Positions 33,647 to 45,316 are shown, counted from the stretch's first letter. The stretch is 64,000 nt of DNA from Lacinutrix mariniflava (GCF_001418015.1 NZ_LIQG01000026.1:124001-188000); one strand, 5' to 3'. Made by a program: numbers and translations. Notes: generated from the sequence alone by a model not told the origin.

Positions 33647-33724
33647 GGTTTCTTAGAAACAACGTTCTTTGAAAACGAACTTAACTATAAACAAGCGAAA
33701 TCTTGTGTATAGCCTAAGTTCTTC

Positions 33725-33823
33725 GGATTTTTATTAAAAATCCTGTGAATGTCTTAATGTATTTAAGACATCCTGTTTGGTAAAATTTACCAAACAAAAT
33801 AATGTATAATCCATCTGTTATAC
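33725..33823 (+). promoter_or_regulatory. Array of hairpins in the RNase G leader
   Basis: Four inverted repeats follow each other before the rng start at 33853: 33725-33743 (8-bp stem, 3-base loop), 33749-33771 (9-bp stem), 33774-33796 (11-base arms around a single A) and a weaker one at 33804-33823. None has a T-run, so they are not plain terminators. A structured 5' leader is what feedback control of an RNase E/G gene by its own product would need. Confidence 0.5.
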
Positions 33824-33852
33824 CTAGTGTATAATAGATTAAAATTAACAGT

Positions 33853-35400
33853 ATGAATAAAGAATTGATTATCAGATCTAATTCTGACGGTGTTGATTTT
33901 GCCTTATTAAAAGATGGAAAACTTATTGAATTACATAAGGAAGAAGATAGTAACAACTTTGCTGTTGGTGATGTGTTTATTGCCAAAATACGTAAAGCTG
34001 TTCCTGGACTAAATGCTGCATTTGTAAATGTAGGTTACGAGAAAGATGCATTCTTGCATTATCACGATTTAGGGCCAAAAATATCTTCTCTCTTACAATT
34101 CACAAAACGTGTAAGCACAGGTAAATTAAATGACTTCTCATTAAAAGATTTCCCATTTGAGAAAGATATTGACAAAGACGGCAAAATTGCCAATGTTATA
34201 AAGTCAAATCAATCCATGTTGGTACAAATTGTAAAGGAACCAATATCTACAAAAGGCCCAAGAATAAGCTCTGAGCTTTCTATTGCTGGTAGATATATCG
34301 TTTTAGTACCTTTTAGCGATCGTATTTCTATTTCTCAAAAAATAGAAGACAGAGCAGAAAAAGACAGACTAAAACGTTTGGTAAAAAGTATCACACCAAA
34401 AGGTTTCGGAATTATTGTACGTACAGTGGCCGAAGGGAAAAAAGTAGCCGAATTAGATAAAGATTTACAAAATTTGTTAGGTCGTTGGACCACAATGTGT
34501 AAAAAGCTACATAAAGCACACCATCCTTCTAAAGTACATGGCGAGTTAAACAAAGCCTCTTCAATGTTAAGAGACATTTTTAACGACTCGTTTACAGGTA
34601 TTCAAGTAGATGATGAAGCGCTTTACACCCAAATTAAAGATTACGTGCAAGAAATTGCACCAAAAAAAGAATCAATAGTTAAGCTACATCAATCTAACAC
34701 TCCTATTTTTGAGAAATTTGGAGTCGACAGACAAATTAAAACTGCTTTCGGGAAAACAGTTTCAATGGCTAAAGGTGCCTATTTAGTAATAGAACACACA
34801 GAAGCATTACATGTTGTTGATGTAAACAGTGGAAACAGGTCTAACAAGGCTAATTCCCAAGAAGAAACAGCCTTAGAAGTTAATATGATTTCTGCTACAG
34901 AAGTTGCAAGACAACTTCGCCTTCGAGATATGGGAGGTATTATTGTAGTAGATTTTATTGATCTTAATAAAGCTGAAAACAGAAAAAAACTCTTTAATCA
35001 TCTTCGTGATGAAATGAAAGATGATAGAGCTAAACACAAAATATTACCTCCAAGTAAATTTGGATTGATTCAAATTACAAGACAAAGAGTAAGACCAGAA
35101 ATGAATATTAAAACCAGAGAGGAAGATCCTAATGGTGGTAATAGTACTGAAGAGGTTGAAGCTCCAATTGGAATATTATCTAAAATCAATCATGATTTAG
35201 AGGTATTATTAAAAAAAGACTATAGCAAGGTGACTTTAAACACACATCCTTTTATAGCAGCCTTCTTAACAAAAGGCTTTCCATCTATTCGTTCAAAATG
35301 GTTTTTTGAACACAAAAAATGGGTTAAAATACAACCCAGAGATGCTTACACATACTTAGAATATCATTTTTTAGATAAAAATGGTGAACAAATTAAATAA
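33853..35400 (+). CDS. rng: Ribonuclease E/G family endoribonuclease
   Basis: RNase E/G cleaves single-stranded AU-rich RNA and matures rRNA. The 515-residue protein has the S1 domain (about 35-130, GDVFIAKIRKAVPGLNAAFVNVG), the 5'-sensor region, and the DNase I-like catalytic part with Asp323 (VVDVNSG) and Asp367 (VVDFIDLN), matching the two magnesium-binding Asp of the family. The Zn-link CPxCxG motif is missing: the place after RQRVRPEMNIKTREE has an acidic loop, and the whole protein has one Cys only. It ends in the standard small domain with FLTKGFPSIRSKWFF. Its leader holds hairpins and a terminator follows. Confidence 0.95.
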   Translation: MNKELIIRSNSDGVDFALLKDGKLIELHKEEDSNNFAVGDVFIAKIRKAVPGLNAAFVNVGYEKDAFLHYHDLGPKISSLLQFTKRVSTGKLNDFSLKDFPFEKDIDKDGKIANVIKSNQSMLVQIVKEPISTKGPRISSELSIAGRYIVLVPFSDRISISQKIEDRAEKDRLKRLVKSITPKGFGIIVRTVAEGKKVAELDKDLQNLLGRWTTMCKKLHKAHHPSKVHGELNKASSMLRDIFNDSFTGIQVDDEALYTQIKDYVQEIAPKKESIVKLHQSNTPIFEKFGVDRQIKTAFGKTVSMAKGAYLVIEHTEALHVVDVNSGNRSNKANSQEETALEVNMISATEVARQLRLRDMGGIIVVDFIDLNKAENRKKLFNHLRDEMKDDRAKHKILPPSKFGLIQITRQRVRPEMNIKTREEDPNGGNSTEEVEAPIGILSKINHDLEVLLKKDYSKVTLNTHPFIAAFLTKGFPSIRSKWFFEHKKWVKIQPRDAYTYLEYHFLDKNGEQIK

Positions 35401-35424
35401 AAAAGCCAACGTAGTGGCTTTTTT
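35400..35424 (+). terminator. Terminator after rng
   Basis: AAAAAGCCA (35400-35408) and TGGCTTTTT (35415-35423) pair around a 6-base loop, followed by further T. Confidence 0.85.
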
Positions 35425-35460
35425 ATTTTAAGCTAAAATGATAGTAAAATTAAGAGCAAG

Positions 35461-35494
35461 AAAAAACCAAAGAAATTAACTTCTTTGGTTTTTT
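35461..35494. terminator. Bidirectional terminator between rng and the T9SS dehydrogenase gene
   Basis: AAAAAACCAAAGAA (35461-35474) pairs perfectly with TTCTTTGGTTTTTT (35481-35494). Both ends have A/T runs, so it can stop the - strand transcript of the secreted dehydrogenase and act as a second stop for rng. Confidence 0.85.
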
Positions 35495-35547
35495 GTTGCT
35501 TTATAATTTACTTAGCTTTTATATGATGCCACAAACATAGCTTTAAA

Positions 35548-38148
35548 TTATATTTTAATAAGCTTTTTAGCGCTTGAAACTGTTTTTCCATCACTCATTC
35601 TCACAAAATAAACTCCTGCATTTAAACTATCTAAATTAACAATAGTTATTGCTCCTGTTTGATTTCCTGTAATAACTTCTTTTCTCACTATTCTACCCTG
35701 AATATCGTATAAAGTAACTGTTAAATCTTCTATTGTTGAAGGCTTAGTTATGTTTATTGATGCGTTAAATGGATTAGGCGAGATATTAAATACTTCTGAA
35801 TTTAATGTATCGACACTTAGTGTTGGACCTGTAATACTAACAGTGTAATCCTCAACTTCAGAATCTTGATTAGCTTCTACAACATCTCCACAAGAACTAG
35901 ATATAGTATAGTATTGTCTTGAAGCGACTCTCATTCTAGTATTCCCAAAAAGAGCACTTTCAGGTACTACAAAAGAATTAGTTCTAGGAGAAGCAGTTGT
36001 TGTTCCTTCAACATCATCCCAAACTTTTTCATCGGCATCATCAAAATCTCCATCTTGATTATAATCTATCCAAACCGAAACGCCCGCATCATTATAACTT
36101 GTACTTACCTCAATATCGTAACTCTCATTTCTTTCTAGATCTACAGGAGTTAAAGAAGTATAATCTGTATAATCTACATTTGTACTAGAAGATGAATTAA
36201 TAGACGTTCCATTTTCTCCATTTAATAACACATTACTAATATGTCCTCCTGTTACACCTTGAGCATCGCAATATGTAATTGCTAACGTTGTAAAGTTAAC
36301 AACAGTACTATATGCCGATTGAGAACTACCACAATTAGTTAATATCTGAAATTCGTAGTCTGTAGACAATGTTAAACCTGTTAATGTAACACTATTTGTA
36401 GTTACAGTTTCCATTAACCAAGTAGTAGCTCCTACTTCTCTATATCTAACATCAAAAGTTGTATTATCTAAAGGATCCCAAGATACAACAGCCGAAGTAC
36501 TTGATGGTACTACCATTATGTTTGATGGAGCTTCTAAAGCATTTACTATTACTGTTTGGTTGGCTGTAAATACACTTCCATTATCATCGAAAGTCCATTG
36601 TACAACATTTGTTCCAGAACTATATGTTAAAGGATCTGAAGTTGTACCAACAATAGTAACACAGTTGTTGGACATAACTTCTGCTGCATCAATAGTAATT
36701 GGACAATAACTTACAACATCTTCTAATGTTGCACTTGTAACAGGATCTGTTGCTAATGGTCCTACGTATTGCAATTTAACAATAACTCCTGGATTAGTAA
36801 TAGTAACAAAGCCACCTGACGATGGTCCTGAAGTACCACCAGAATTATCTGTAACGGCATAAATAGTTAAGCCATCAGGAGAAATTGCAATATCTCTATA
36901 ACGGTCATCAGAAGAATGAAGTTCTTCGTAATAATCATCAACAACATCGTTTCCATCTGCTGTTAATTTCGCTCTAAAAATAGTTCCTCTTTTTAAAGAA
37001 GGAATTAATAGAGATCTATCCCAACAAGGAATATTTCCAGTTTCATGAATATCTATACTTGAAGGCGCAATACTTGGCCAACTTAAGAAACCTCCTGGAG
37101 GATCTACATTTGTTGTACTATTATATGTACCTATTGGTGGTTGAAAATCTGAAGGAGGAGCAATTGGAAAGGATTCAAATTCTGTAGCTGTTGTTGCTCC
37201 ATTTGGGCAATTGTGATCACTAAAATCGCCTGCATTACAAGAGCCACCTAGAGATGACCAATTACAATAGGTATATGCCATATTATCGTAATAACCAGCA
37301 ATTTCAGGCCAACCATAATTTTTTCCAGCTATAACCTTATTAAGCTCATCATCCACTTTTGCTCCATGTTCTGAATTATATAGTGTACCATCTTGAGCAA
37401 AAATTATACCTTGAGCATTTCTATGTCCATAAGTATAAACATGACTTTGTACGCTATTAAAAGTCGGATTATCAGTTGGCACAGTACCATCTGTATTAAT
37501 ACGCAATGTTTTACCAGGATAGCTATCAAAATCAGTTGCCGAAGTTGGTAATACTTGAGCCAAAATAGGATCGCAAGCATTATCAAATTGGTTTGCACCT
37601 TGATCTCCTATAGTGTAATATAGTTTTAAGTCTGGTCCAAAAATTAAACGCCCAGAGTTATGATCTCCACTTCCTGGCATACCTTCTACAATAGAGCCAT
37701 TTGCATTTCCTGTACTTGTATCTTCTGTTAATAATCCTGAGACACTGTTGTAAAGTAATCTTACAATTCTAGTTTTTAAAGTACCTCCATCATTATAAGT
37801 ATAAGATGCAAAAACGTAGTTATTAGTTAATGTATTAATATCATTATATAAATCTGGATGTATAGCCATTCCCATTAATCCTCCTTGTTTTGAAGTTTCA
37901 ATTTTAGAATTTAAATCTATCATTGTAGAAATAGTACTATTTGTAATATTAAAGTTTACTATTTTCTCACCTTTTCGCTCTGTAATCCAAAGGTTATCGT
38001 CTGGAGCATAAGTAATTTCCCAAGGAAAATCTAATGCATTATCATTTGTAATATTAGTTACCGTCCAATCTGGACCATCTGTTATTGGAGTTTGCGCATA
38101 TATAAATGCTTGGCAAAAAATTGCCATAAGGAGTAAAGTTTTTTTCAT
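35548..38148 (-). CDS. T9SS-secreted PQQ-type sugar dehydrogenase with FN3 and GEVED domains
   Basis: The 866-residue protein has a signal peptide (KKTLLLMAIFCQAFIYAQ), then a six-bladed glucose/sorbosone dehydrogenase domain (about 25-430) with MGMAIHPDLY, SGDHNSGRLIFGPD, YGHRNAQGIIFA and SEHGAKVDDELNKV, fitting PQQ-dependent aldose dehydrogenases. A beta-sandwich module follows (about 470-540), then a fibronectin type III domain (541-625, FDVRYREVGATTW), a GEVED domain (630-780, VWIDYNQDGDFDDADE) and a type A sorting domain (about 788-866, FNISPNPF and later GVYFVRMSDG). It is exported through the T9SS and probably held at the cell surface. It lies 14 bases after the giant upstream gene, with which it shares modules. 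Confidence 0.9.
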   Translation of the reverse strand: MKKTLLLMAIFCQAFIYAQTPITDGPDWTVTNITNDNALDFPWEITYAPDDNLWITERKGEKIVNFNITNSTISTMIDLNSKIETSKQGGLMGMAIHPDLYNDINTLTNNYVFASYTYNDGGTLKTRIVRLLYNSVSGLLTEDTSTGNANGSIVEGMPGSGDHNSGRLIFGPDLKLYYTIGDQGANQFDNACDPILAQVLPTSATDFDSYPGKTLRINTDGTVPTDNPTFNSVQSHVYTYGHRNAQGIIFAQDGTLYNSEHGAKVDDELNKVIAGKNYGWPEIAGYYDNMAYTYCNWSSLGGSCNAGDFSDHNCPNGATTATEFESFPIAPPSDFQPPIGTYNSTTNVDPPGGFLSWPSIAPSSIDIHETGNIPCWDRSLLIPSLKRGTIFRAKLTADGNDVVDDYYEELHSSDDRYRDIAISPDGLTIYAVTDNSGGTSGPSSGGFVTITNPGVIVKLQYVGPLATDPVTSATLEDVVSYCPITIDAAEVMSNNCVTIVGTTSDPLTYSSGTNVVQWTFDDNGSVFTANQTVIVNALEAPSNIMVVPSSTSAVVSWDPLDNTTFDVRYREVGATTWLMETVTTNSVTLTGLTLSTDYEFQILTNCGSSQSAYSTVVNFTTLAITYCDAQGVTGGHISNVLLNGENGTSINSSSSTNVDYTDYTSLTPVDLERNESYDIEVSTSYNDAGVSVWIDYNQDGDFDDADEKVWDDVEGTTTASPRTNSFVVPESALFGNTRMRVASRQYYTISSSCGDVVEANQDSEVEDYTVSITGPTLSVDTLNSEVFNISPNPFNASINITKPSTIEDLTVTLYDIQGRIVRKEVITGNQTGAITIVNLDSLNAGVYFVRMSDGKTVSSAKKLIKI

Positions 38149-38162
38149 GCTTTGGTAAACTA

Positions 38163-41100
38163 TTATTTAGAATTAATTATTACTTTTTTAGTGATTACAA
38201 AATTGGTAGACTTCAACATAAAAATGTAAGCTCCCGTTTGTAAACGCATTGGAATTTTTATTTTACTATCTGAAGTATTGACCTGAGATTCTAAAACTAC
38301 TTGACCCAACATATTAATGACTTGAATATTATTTATCTCTTTACTTAACGGATTATTTATAGTTAAATATCCGCCATTAGCATACATACTAATGTTATTA
38401 TTTTCTTGAAAATCTTCTACAGATAAAAGCGCAGGATCTGGCGTAAATACAATCTCAAATCGATTAGTAATAACACCTGTTTCTACAGTTGTTATATATG
38501 CTGAATCTCTAAGGTTATGATAGATATTATTATCTTTTAAATAAATATCTAACGCTGAATCTACATTTTCGAGCACATCAATACTAATCTCTACAATTCC
38601 TCCATTTAGCGTCTTAACTGCTATTGGTAATACTGTGGTTGGTAATGTTTCATTTGTTCCTTGAATTAAGAATTTATTATTTGCAAATTCCCAATACATA
38701 TCCTCGACATTATTTTCGTCCATTTTGGCATCATATCCCCAATCGTAATCACCTGTTGCATTCTCATCGACAGTTAAAAGAATTTGTCTCTGGTATGTTT
38801 CAGGAGATTTAAAACCAAAACGAAACTTAGGCCTTAGATCTTCTACGGCATAATCCTCATTAGTAGTATTATTGCTGCTTCTAAAAAACCAAGAACTTGT
38901 ATTTCCTGTTTCCTTAACAAAAATTCTTTGATTATTTTCAAATTTAACATCTCCAGAAGTTAGTCCATCAACAAAGAAACCTTGACCTACTGGTATGTAA
39001 CGTCTTGGTCTTTTAATACCAACTATTCCTCCTGTTGTTCCTCCTGTAGCGTAATCGTGCTGTATCGCAGGAGTTCCTCCCGAAAGGTTATATACACCAT
39101 AACCACCTTGATATCCTGATGTATTGTGAGTACCTCCTCCAAAATGATCCCAAAAATAGAGTGCTCCACCAAGGTGCGTATTGTCTAAAATAAACATATC
39201 AGCATCAATTGCAGATGCATATGGATTACCAATTAAATAGGAGTTGTTTGCGGCTATTGGTAATAGTATTGTACCATTGTTTGGCTTACCAGAAAAGGTG
39301 TAATTTTGTTCGTTTAAAACAGTTCCTAATCCAGGACCTTTCATAGAATAACCTTCTCCAATTTTAATACTTCCTGTTTCTAATACTTGTTCCCAGTTAT
39401 AGTAATCTGCTGTTTGGCTACTGTATTTATATAACCAAAAACTAGATGTTTTTATTGGTGACGTGGTATTATCTCCATTGTAACCAATATTAAAATTTAT
39501 TGCTAAAGGATTACTAGGATCTGTTCCATCCAACATTACGCTTCCTACAGTATATGTTTCATCGCCATCTATTTCAGAATTCGGATTACTAGAATGAACT
39601 GGAGATGTAAAGTAATTATAAGTATATAGATTTTCTGTTCCTTGTTGGTCTCTTTCTAATTTACCGTTAGCTCCAACAACTAAATCACTTTCGTTTGTTT
39701 GTACTAATTGAGACTCACCTGCAAGATCTATAAAACCGTTTAATTCTAAATACCACGTATTTTTAAGTTCTGCATCTGTATTTATTTCTAGTTCTTTACC
39801 TGCTTCTACAAATAAACCTAATGTTGTATGGTTTAAATCTGTATCCACATTGTTATTAATATCTACAATAGACCAAGCTTTATTGTTTACTTCGTCTGTA
39901 ATATCCCAAACGTCACCATGAAGCCATACTGCTGTTGTTGCCCATGCTCCATCTATTACTGTTTGGTACGGCAGTGGAGCAGTCTGTAAATATATGTCTT
40001 TAATATTGTACAACTTGGCTCCTGTTATTTGATCTATTGCAGGCGTTACTTTATTATCCGTAATATCACCTTTATAACCATCCATTTTATAATATCGTAG
40101 TAAGTTACCTCCAATAGCATTTGTAGAAATATCTTTAGGTATAATTTTACCTTGGTTAAAACTTTGGTTTTCTTCTAATTCTTGATAAACTGTTCTTTGT
40201 ATTTCTTCTTCTGTTAAAGCAGTATCGAATACTCTTACCTCGTCTATTTCTCCATGAAAATAGTTTGAATCAGTGTCTGCCAATCTTCCTATTGTAAAAT
40301 TAGAAACATCTGCATTAACACCTCCAGATCCCAAAGGACTTCCTTGCGCTTCACCATTAACATACAAAACGGTTGTTGCTCCCGTTGTTGTTGCAGCAAC
40401 ATGTGTCCAGATAGCATCTACAACAACATCTGTAGATGTTAAAACAGCAGATCCGTTAAGCATAACCGTTACAGAGTTATCTGCAGAATTAACGACTAAG
40501 TAGAAATTATCTTGTCCTGCTACAACTTGATTTGCGTTTAAGGTGTTATTTCCTTCAGTTTTTATCCAAGCTGTAATTGTTGCATTACCATTAACAAGCA
40601 CGTTACTATCTTCTACATAATCATTTCTTCCATCGAAGAATAAACTATACGAATTGTCTAAATCTCTTGGTGAACCAAAGCTAACATCATCTGTATCAAA
40701 AGCATCTAACAACCCATCGCTATCTGCATCTATATTACCATCAATAACACCATCACCATTAGCGTCAAGACCTGCATAAATAGTAGCACTAATATCATTA
40801 CCATTAGAAGGGTTATTTAAGGCATCATTACTATCTACATCTAAATAATCTGGAATAGTGTCTCCATCACTATCTATAGGATCATTATAACTAAAGGTAC
40901 CATGATCTGTATCGAAAGTACCATCAACATCATCATCATTATCATCAACAGAAGGTAAAATACCATCACCATCTTGATCGTCTTGTGTATCATTGATTAC
41001 AGTGTCTTGATAATCGGAACCTTCTCCAACACCATCACCATTAACATCTATATCACCAAAACCATTATACTCGACATTATCGAATATACCATCATTATCA

Positions 41101-44100
41101 CTATCTAAATCCATATGATTTGGTACACCATCTCCATCGCTATCTAATGCCGTTAAACCTTCGTATGCATCATGCATACCATTTTGGTTAATATCTAACC
41201 AAGGATTTGTTGCATCGTTAAATACTGTCGCATCATAATTATCATCAATATAACCCAACTCTACTACATTAGGTATACCATCATTATCATTATCTAAATC
41301 TATAATATCTGCAACACCATCACCGTCCATATCACAAAGTGTTTGTTTTACAAAAATGTCATCAATTGCTAAATCATTTCCTGCTCCACCAGTTTGTGCG
41401 TTTGTTAGCTCTACTACAATTTGAGAAACTGTTGTTGTAAAAATTGCAGAAACTTCTACCCAATCACCAGCAAGGTTTGCTGCATCTGTAGGCTCAATTT
41501 CTCCTGATGTTTCTGTGGCTAAAACATTTCCTAAGTTATCATAAATAGTAATAACTACTTCTGGTCTTAATCTAGTATTAATATCTGTTGCATCGCTACG
41601 GTCTATATTTATAGCATAAAAACCAAACTCTATTGGAACACCTGGTGTTAAACCATTAATACTCTGGCTATAGAAAACACCTGGATCTTCTGCCGCATTA
41701 AAAATGGCCATTCTACCATTTGTATCTCCCGGAGTATGATCTAATCCTGCATACCAAAAGTCGTTTGCCCAATTAGAAATATCTGTATTAATATCGTCTA
41801 TTACTCCATCGTTATTAGTAATGGTATGGTGTACAGTATAATCTCCATCATTAACACTTGTAGAATTGAATGCTGCAGGACATAATGATCCTGTACCATC
41901 TTCGTAACAATATGTTGTTGTAACTCCTGCATAGTTACCATTAATTTGAATTCGGTTTGTACCTGCTCCAAAGTTTTCATTTAAAAACACTAAATCTGTA
42001 GTTGTTGCATTAGGTAAACTTGCACAGGTATTAGACTCGTAAGCATCTGTTAAGCCATCATTATCATCGTCTATATCTATATTATCTGGAACACCGTCAC
42101 CATCGGTATCTGGAAAGGTTTGAGCACCTTCTCCTTCTACAGTAAAAGTGAATGGGTTTTCATCTACATCGTTAGATAAAATAGATACTAGTCCCGAATA
42201 ACTTCCAATTACATCTGGATCGAAACCAATAGTAAATGTTGTAGACTCTCCTGGCATTAAAGTGGTTAAAGTAGGTTGAGCAGATACTGTAAACGCAGCT
42301 GATCCTGTTACATTAACATAAGGAGCTTGTAATACTAAATCTGCAATACCTGTATTTTCTATAAGATAAGATCTAGTTGTTATTCCAGAATTAATATCGT
42401 AAATACCAAAATAGGTGTAATTATCTGTATCTGTTGTTGTAGTACCTGAGACAATATTAATAGCATTACCAGAAACATCTATTTCTTGTGCTGTTGCGTC
42501 ATTTTCAATATTTACAATATAATCTTCAAACTCTTCTGGTTGACCATTAATATTACCACAAGGATTATCGGAATCATAATACCTTCTTACACCTACACGC
42601 ATTAATACACTACCTAATGTAGATGTTGCTGGAATAGTTATATTTCCATTAAAGACATTATCTGTATTAGACAAACTATTATCTTCACCTACCACAGTCG
42701 AAACACGCTCTCCTGCTAAAATTTGTCCGTCTCCATTTAAATCTAAATATACAGTCCAACCCGATCTATTTTCATTTGCCATATAATTTGACACACTTAT
42801 TTCTATTGGGTATGTACCTCCTCTTATTACATCTGCACTTTGTGTTGCGGTGTAATCTGCGTAACCACCATCGTAAGCAGAAGGATTATCTATTCCTGGT
42901 GCATTTTCACCTAGCAAATTCACATTAGATATAAAATAATTACCATTTGCACCTGAAGTATCTGGTACACAAGCATTATTTATTGGTAATGTAGTAAAAG
43001 TAGAAGTAGTCGAATACGCAGAAAGACCTAAACCACAAGAAGTTGCTACTTCAAACTCATAGTCAGTTATATCATTCAATCCTGTAATATCGTATGTGTT
43101 TACCGTTACGGCAACGGTTGTCCAAACGCTATCTCCAGCTTCTCTATATCTTATAGAATACGTTTCGTCTCCTAAAGCATCGTCCCAAGAAACGGTTGCT
43201 CCAGTTTGTGTAATAGCAGAAACCACAATATTAGTTGGTGCTACAGACGTTATAGTTACATTTTGTACTGCTGTATCTGTATTTCCATTTCCATCATCGT
43301 ATAACCAAGTAATAGAACCACTACTTGTAAAAGTAGTGTTATCTGTTGTGGTTGGTGTAACATCTATACAACTGTATGATAAATCTGCAGGTGTTGGTAC
43401 TGTGTAACTACAAGCTGCTGTAATATCTGATAATGTTGGTGCTACTAAAGTACCAGCATACGCAATTACTGTAACAGTAGCGGTACAACTATGTGTTTGC
43501 CCTTCGCCATCTGTTGCAGTTAATGTTACCGTATTATCTCCTAAATTAGAACAATCGAAAGTATCTATATCTATAGCTAAGCTTGGAGTTCCTCCATCGT
43601 CTGAAGAAGGTGTAGTATCGTTATCTATATCATCTGCAACAATTGTTGCATTTCCTGCGCTATCTAAAGTTACATCTATATCTTGACAATTTGCCACTGG
43701 TGGTGCAGAGGCAGGTGCTATGTTTACGGTATAGTCTTCGTATTCTGCACTTTGATTATTTCCATTACAAGATGTAATTGCACCACTTGCTACAGCAACT
43801 CTCATTCTAGTGTTACCAAAATTAGCAGCTGCAGGTACAATAATTGAAATAGGAGTTACCACAGTATTAGTTCCTGAAATATTATATTCAAATTCCTCTC
43901 CAGCTTCAGTAAAAAGACCATTATTATTAAAATCTATCCAAACAAATACCTTAGCAGTAGTATTGTAATTATTAAGCCTTACAGTTACATTTCCAACTTC
44001 AGTTGTAGCTGATGTTACAAATGCTGATGGTGTTGCAGTATAATTTTGCAACTGTCCACCTGTTCCCGTTGTTGAATAATTTATACCTGCAAAATCAACA

Positions 44101-45017
44101 TTTGTAATGTAATAAGTATTATAACTACCTACACTTGTGGGTCCACAATAAACAACCGGGTTTTCTTCGTTTACCGTAACGTCAACAGTTGCCGTTTCGC
44201 AAGTTACAATGGTAGAGAAGTTACATAATTCATACGTAAAACTATCTGTACCAAAGAAACCAGGATTAGGTACATATTGAAAAACACCATCTGTACCTGT
44301 TTCTGTTACTGTACCGCTTGTAGCACCAGATACTAAGGCAAAATCATCACCATCGCCACCTATAGTGCCAACAAAATCGTTTGCTCCTACATCTACTTGA
44401 TTATTTACACCTGCTGTACTATTTTCTTCTACGGTTAAGGTGTCATCTTGAACTACAGGTGTTGCAGATCCTGGTGTAACATTTAAAGTATAATCTTCTA
44501 TCTCTGCTCTATTTACAAAAGTACAAGCATTTGTAATAGAACCACCATCTCCCGAATGATAAGAAGCTGCTATCCTTAACACCATATTTCCTAGAGCTGC
44601 ATTATTTACTGTAAAAGAAGCGTTTGTTGTATATGTATTACCCATATTTGCTCCAACATAAGCACCAGAATCATAAACTTCTACATAAGTACCATTACCT
44701 TCATAATCTATCCACATTTTTACTTTTAAATCACCCCAAGTTTCTTTTGCATGATCTATTGTTACATTATAAGTATTACCTGCTGTAACCTCTAAAGGAG
44801 TATTAGCAGTAAAATCTGAATAAGTAGAATTATCTGCACCTGTAAAGTTATTTATAGCACTAGCTCCATCACCGGTTACTTGAACATTTGTTATATTAAA
44901 AGTATTCGAATCCCATATACCTGTAGGTACACACTGCGCACTAGCGAATGCAAAAGTGAATAAAAACAGTACAAAAAGCACCATTTTAGTATTTAAAAAA
45001 GAGTAAATTGATTTCAT
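38163..45017 (-). CDS. Giant T9SS-secreted multidomain surface protein (GEVED, FN3, TSP3, LamG)
   Basis: The 2284-residue protein starts with a signal peptide ([12 protein letters not shown]). In order it carries GEVED 1 (about 40-189), a cadherin-like Ig domain (190-282, [20 protein letters not shown]), GEVED 2 (286-436), HYR-like sandwiches (439-590), FN3 (593-686), GEVED 3 (689-842), a choice-of-anchor D domain (843-963), thrombospondin type 3 calcium repeats (969-1000 and 1226-1446, [14 protein letters not shown] and similar), a LamG sugar- or protein-binding domain (1456-1622), a long beta-rich part and a type A sorting domain (about 2206-2284). It is likely a surface adhesin or matrix protein. 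A 299-base spacer with two direct repeats lies upstream. Confidence 0.9.
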   Translation of the reverse strand: MKSIYSFLNTKMVLFVLFLFTFAFASAQCVPTGIWDSNTFNITNVQVTGDGASAINNFTGADNSTYSDFTANTPLEVTAGNTYNVTIDHAKETWGDLKVKMWIDYEGNGTYVEVYDSGAYVGANMGNTYTTNASFTVNNAALGNMVLRIAASYHSGDGGSITNACTFVNRAEIEDYTLNVTPGSATPVVQDDTLTVEENSTAGVNNQVDVGANDFVGTIGGDGDDFALVSGATSGTVTETGTDGVFQYVPNPGFFGTDSFTYELCNFSTIVTCETATVDVTVNEENPVVYCGPTSVGSYNTYYITNVDFAGINYSTTGTGGQLQNYTATPSAFVTSATTEVGNVTVRLNNYNTTAKVFVWIDFNNNGLFTEAGEEFEYNISGTNTVVTPISIIVPAAANFGNTRMRVAVASGAITSCNGNNQSAEYEDYTVNIAPASAPPVANCQDIDVTLDSAGNATIVADDIDNDTTPSSDDGGTPSLAIDIDTFDCSNLGDNTVTLTATDGEGQTHSCTATVTVIAYAGTLVAPTLSDITAACSYTVPTPADLSYSCIDVTPTTTDNTTFTSSGSITWLYDDGNGNTDTAVQNVTITSVAPTNIVVSAITQTGATVSWDDALGDETYSIRYREAGDSVWTTVAVTVNTYDITGLNDITDYEFEVATSCGLGLSAYSTTSTFTTLPINNACVPDTSGANGNYFISNVNLLGENAPGIDNPSAYDGGYADYTATQSADVIRGGTYPIEISVSNYMANENRSGWTVYLDLNGDGQILAGERVSTVVGEDNSLSNTDNVFNGNITIPATSTLGSVLMRVGVRRYYDSDNPCGNINGQPEEFEDYIVNIENDATAQEIDVSGNAINIVSGTTTTDTDNYTYFGIYDINSGITTRSYLIENTGIADLVLQAPYVNVTGSAAFTVSAQPTLTTLMPGESTTFTIGFDPDVIGSYSGLVSILSNDVDENPFTFTVEGEGAQTFPDTDGDGVPDNIDIDDDNDGLTDAYESNTCASLPNATTTDLVFLNENFGAGTNRIQINGNYAGVTTTYCYEDGTGSLCPAAFNSTSVNDGDYTVHHTITNNDGVIDDINTDISNWANDFWYAGLDHTPGDTNGRMAIFNAAEDPGVFYSQSINGLTPGVPIEFGFYAINIDRSDATDINTRLRPEVVITIYDNLGNVLATETSGEIEPTDAANLAGDWVEVSAIFTTTVSQIVVELTNAQTGGAGNDLAIDDIFVKQTLCDMDGDGVADIIDLDNDNDGIPNVVELGYIDDNYDATVFNDATNPWLDINQNGMHDAYEGLTALDSDGDGVPNHMDLDSDNDGIFDNVEYNGFGDIDVNGDGVGEGSDYQDTVINDTQDDQDGDGILPSVDDNDDDVDGTFDTDHGTFSYNDPIDSDGDTIPDYLDVDSNDALNNPSNGNDISATIYAGLDANGDGVIDGNIDADSDGLLDAFDTDDVSFGSPRDLDNSYSLFFDGRNDYVEDSNVLVNGNATITAWIKTEGNNTLNANQVVAGQDNFYLVVNSADNSVTVMLNGSAVLTSTDVVVDAIWTHVAATTTGATTVLYVNGEAQGSPLGSGGVNADVSNFTIGRLADTDSNYFHGEIDEVRVFDTALTEEEIQRTVYQELEENQSFNQGKIIPKDISTNAIGGNLLRYYKMDGYKGDITDNKVTPAIDQITGAKLYNIKDIYLQTAPLPYQTVIDGAWATTAVWLHGDVWDITDEVNNKAWSIVDINNNVDTDLNHTTLGLFVEAGKELEINTDAELKNTWYLELNGFIDLAGESQLVQTNESDLVVGANGKLERDQQGTENLYTYNYFTSPVHSSNPNSEIDGDETYTVGSVMLDGTDPSNPLAINFNIGYNGDNTTSPIKTSSFWLYKYSSQTADYYNWEQVLETGSIKIGEGYSMKGPGLGTVLNEQNYTFSGKPNNGTILLPIAANNSYLIGNPYASAIDADMFILDNTHLGGALYFWDHFGGGTHNTSGYQGGYGVYNLSGGTPAIQHDYATGGTTGGIVGIKRPRRYIPVGQGFFVDGLTSGDVKFENNQRIFVKETGNTSSWFFRSSNNTTNEDYAVEDLRPKFRFGFKSPETYQRQILLTVDENATGDYDWGYDAKMDENNVEDMYWEFANNKFLIQGTNETLPTTVLPIAVKTLNGGIVEISIDVLENVDSALDIYLKDNNIYHNLRDSAYITTVETGVITNRFEIVFTPDPALLSVEDFQENNNISMYANGGYLTINNPLSKEINNIQVINMLGQVVLESQVNTSDSKIKIPMRLQTGAYIFMLKSTNFVITKKVIINSK

Positions 45018-45112
45018 AGGTTAAAATTTAATCAGTATTTATATAATACAAAGTAGCAACAAATACCTTAATTAAAACTACTTACGTAATTATTTAATTT
45101 ATGGTTTATCAA

Positions 45113-45144
45113 ATATCCGATTAACAGCATTAATATTCGATTAA
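45113..45144. promoter_or_regulatory. Pair of direct repeats upstream of the giant surface protein gene
   Basis: ATATCCGATTAA (45113-45124) and ATATTCGATTAA (45133-45144) differ at one base and start exactly 20 bases apart, 96-127 bases before the start codon. A closely similar pair with the same 20-base step lies upstream of the type B adhesin gene at 53089-53118. Confidence 0.55.
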
Positions 45145-45248
45145 TATGCAAATATAACTTAATATTATTACTATTTATACTCTAAAAGTAAATTTAAACG
45201 ACGTAAGTAGGTTTACAAACAGCTAACAGACAAAAGATTAAACATAAA

Positions 45249-45276
45249 AAAAGCCACAACATATGTTGTGGCTTTT
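45249..45276 (-). terminator. Terminator of the adhesin-SprF-OmpA unit
   Basis: AAAAGCCACAAC and GTTGTGGCTTTT form a perfect 12-bp stem with an ATAT loop. On the minus strand it ends in a T-run (45246-45252), 40 bases after the OmpA/PD40 gene stop. Confidence 0.88.
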
Positions 45277-45316
45277 ACTAATTAAATCTATTTAAAATTT
45301 AATTTATTGTTTAATT

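Larger units (their letters stand above)
45018..45316. other. 299-base spacer with promoter region, direct repeats and terminator
   Basis: This gap lies between the start of the giant gene (45017) and the stop of the OmpA/PD40 gene (45317), both on the minus strand. It holds two 12-base direct repeats (45113-45124 and 45133-45144), a TACTTTG promoter-like sequence on the minus strand (45049-45055) and the terminator at 45249-45276. No gene was found in it. Confidence 0.7.

Noticed and set aside
40680-41340. Dense short repeats that could look like a CRISPR or satellite
   Set aside because: The repeats encode thrombospondin type 3 calcium motifs in the giant protein; spacing is irregular and no cas gene is near.
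43096-43407. 103-residue Val/Thr-rich open frame on the plus strand
   Set aside because: It is a shadow of the beta-sandwich region of the giant surface protein gene.
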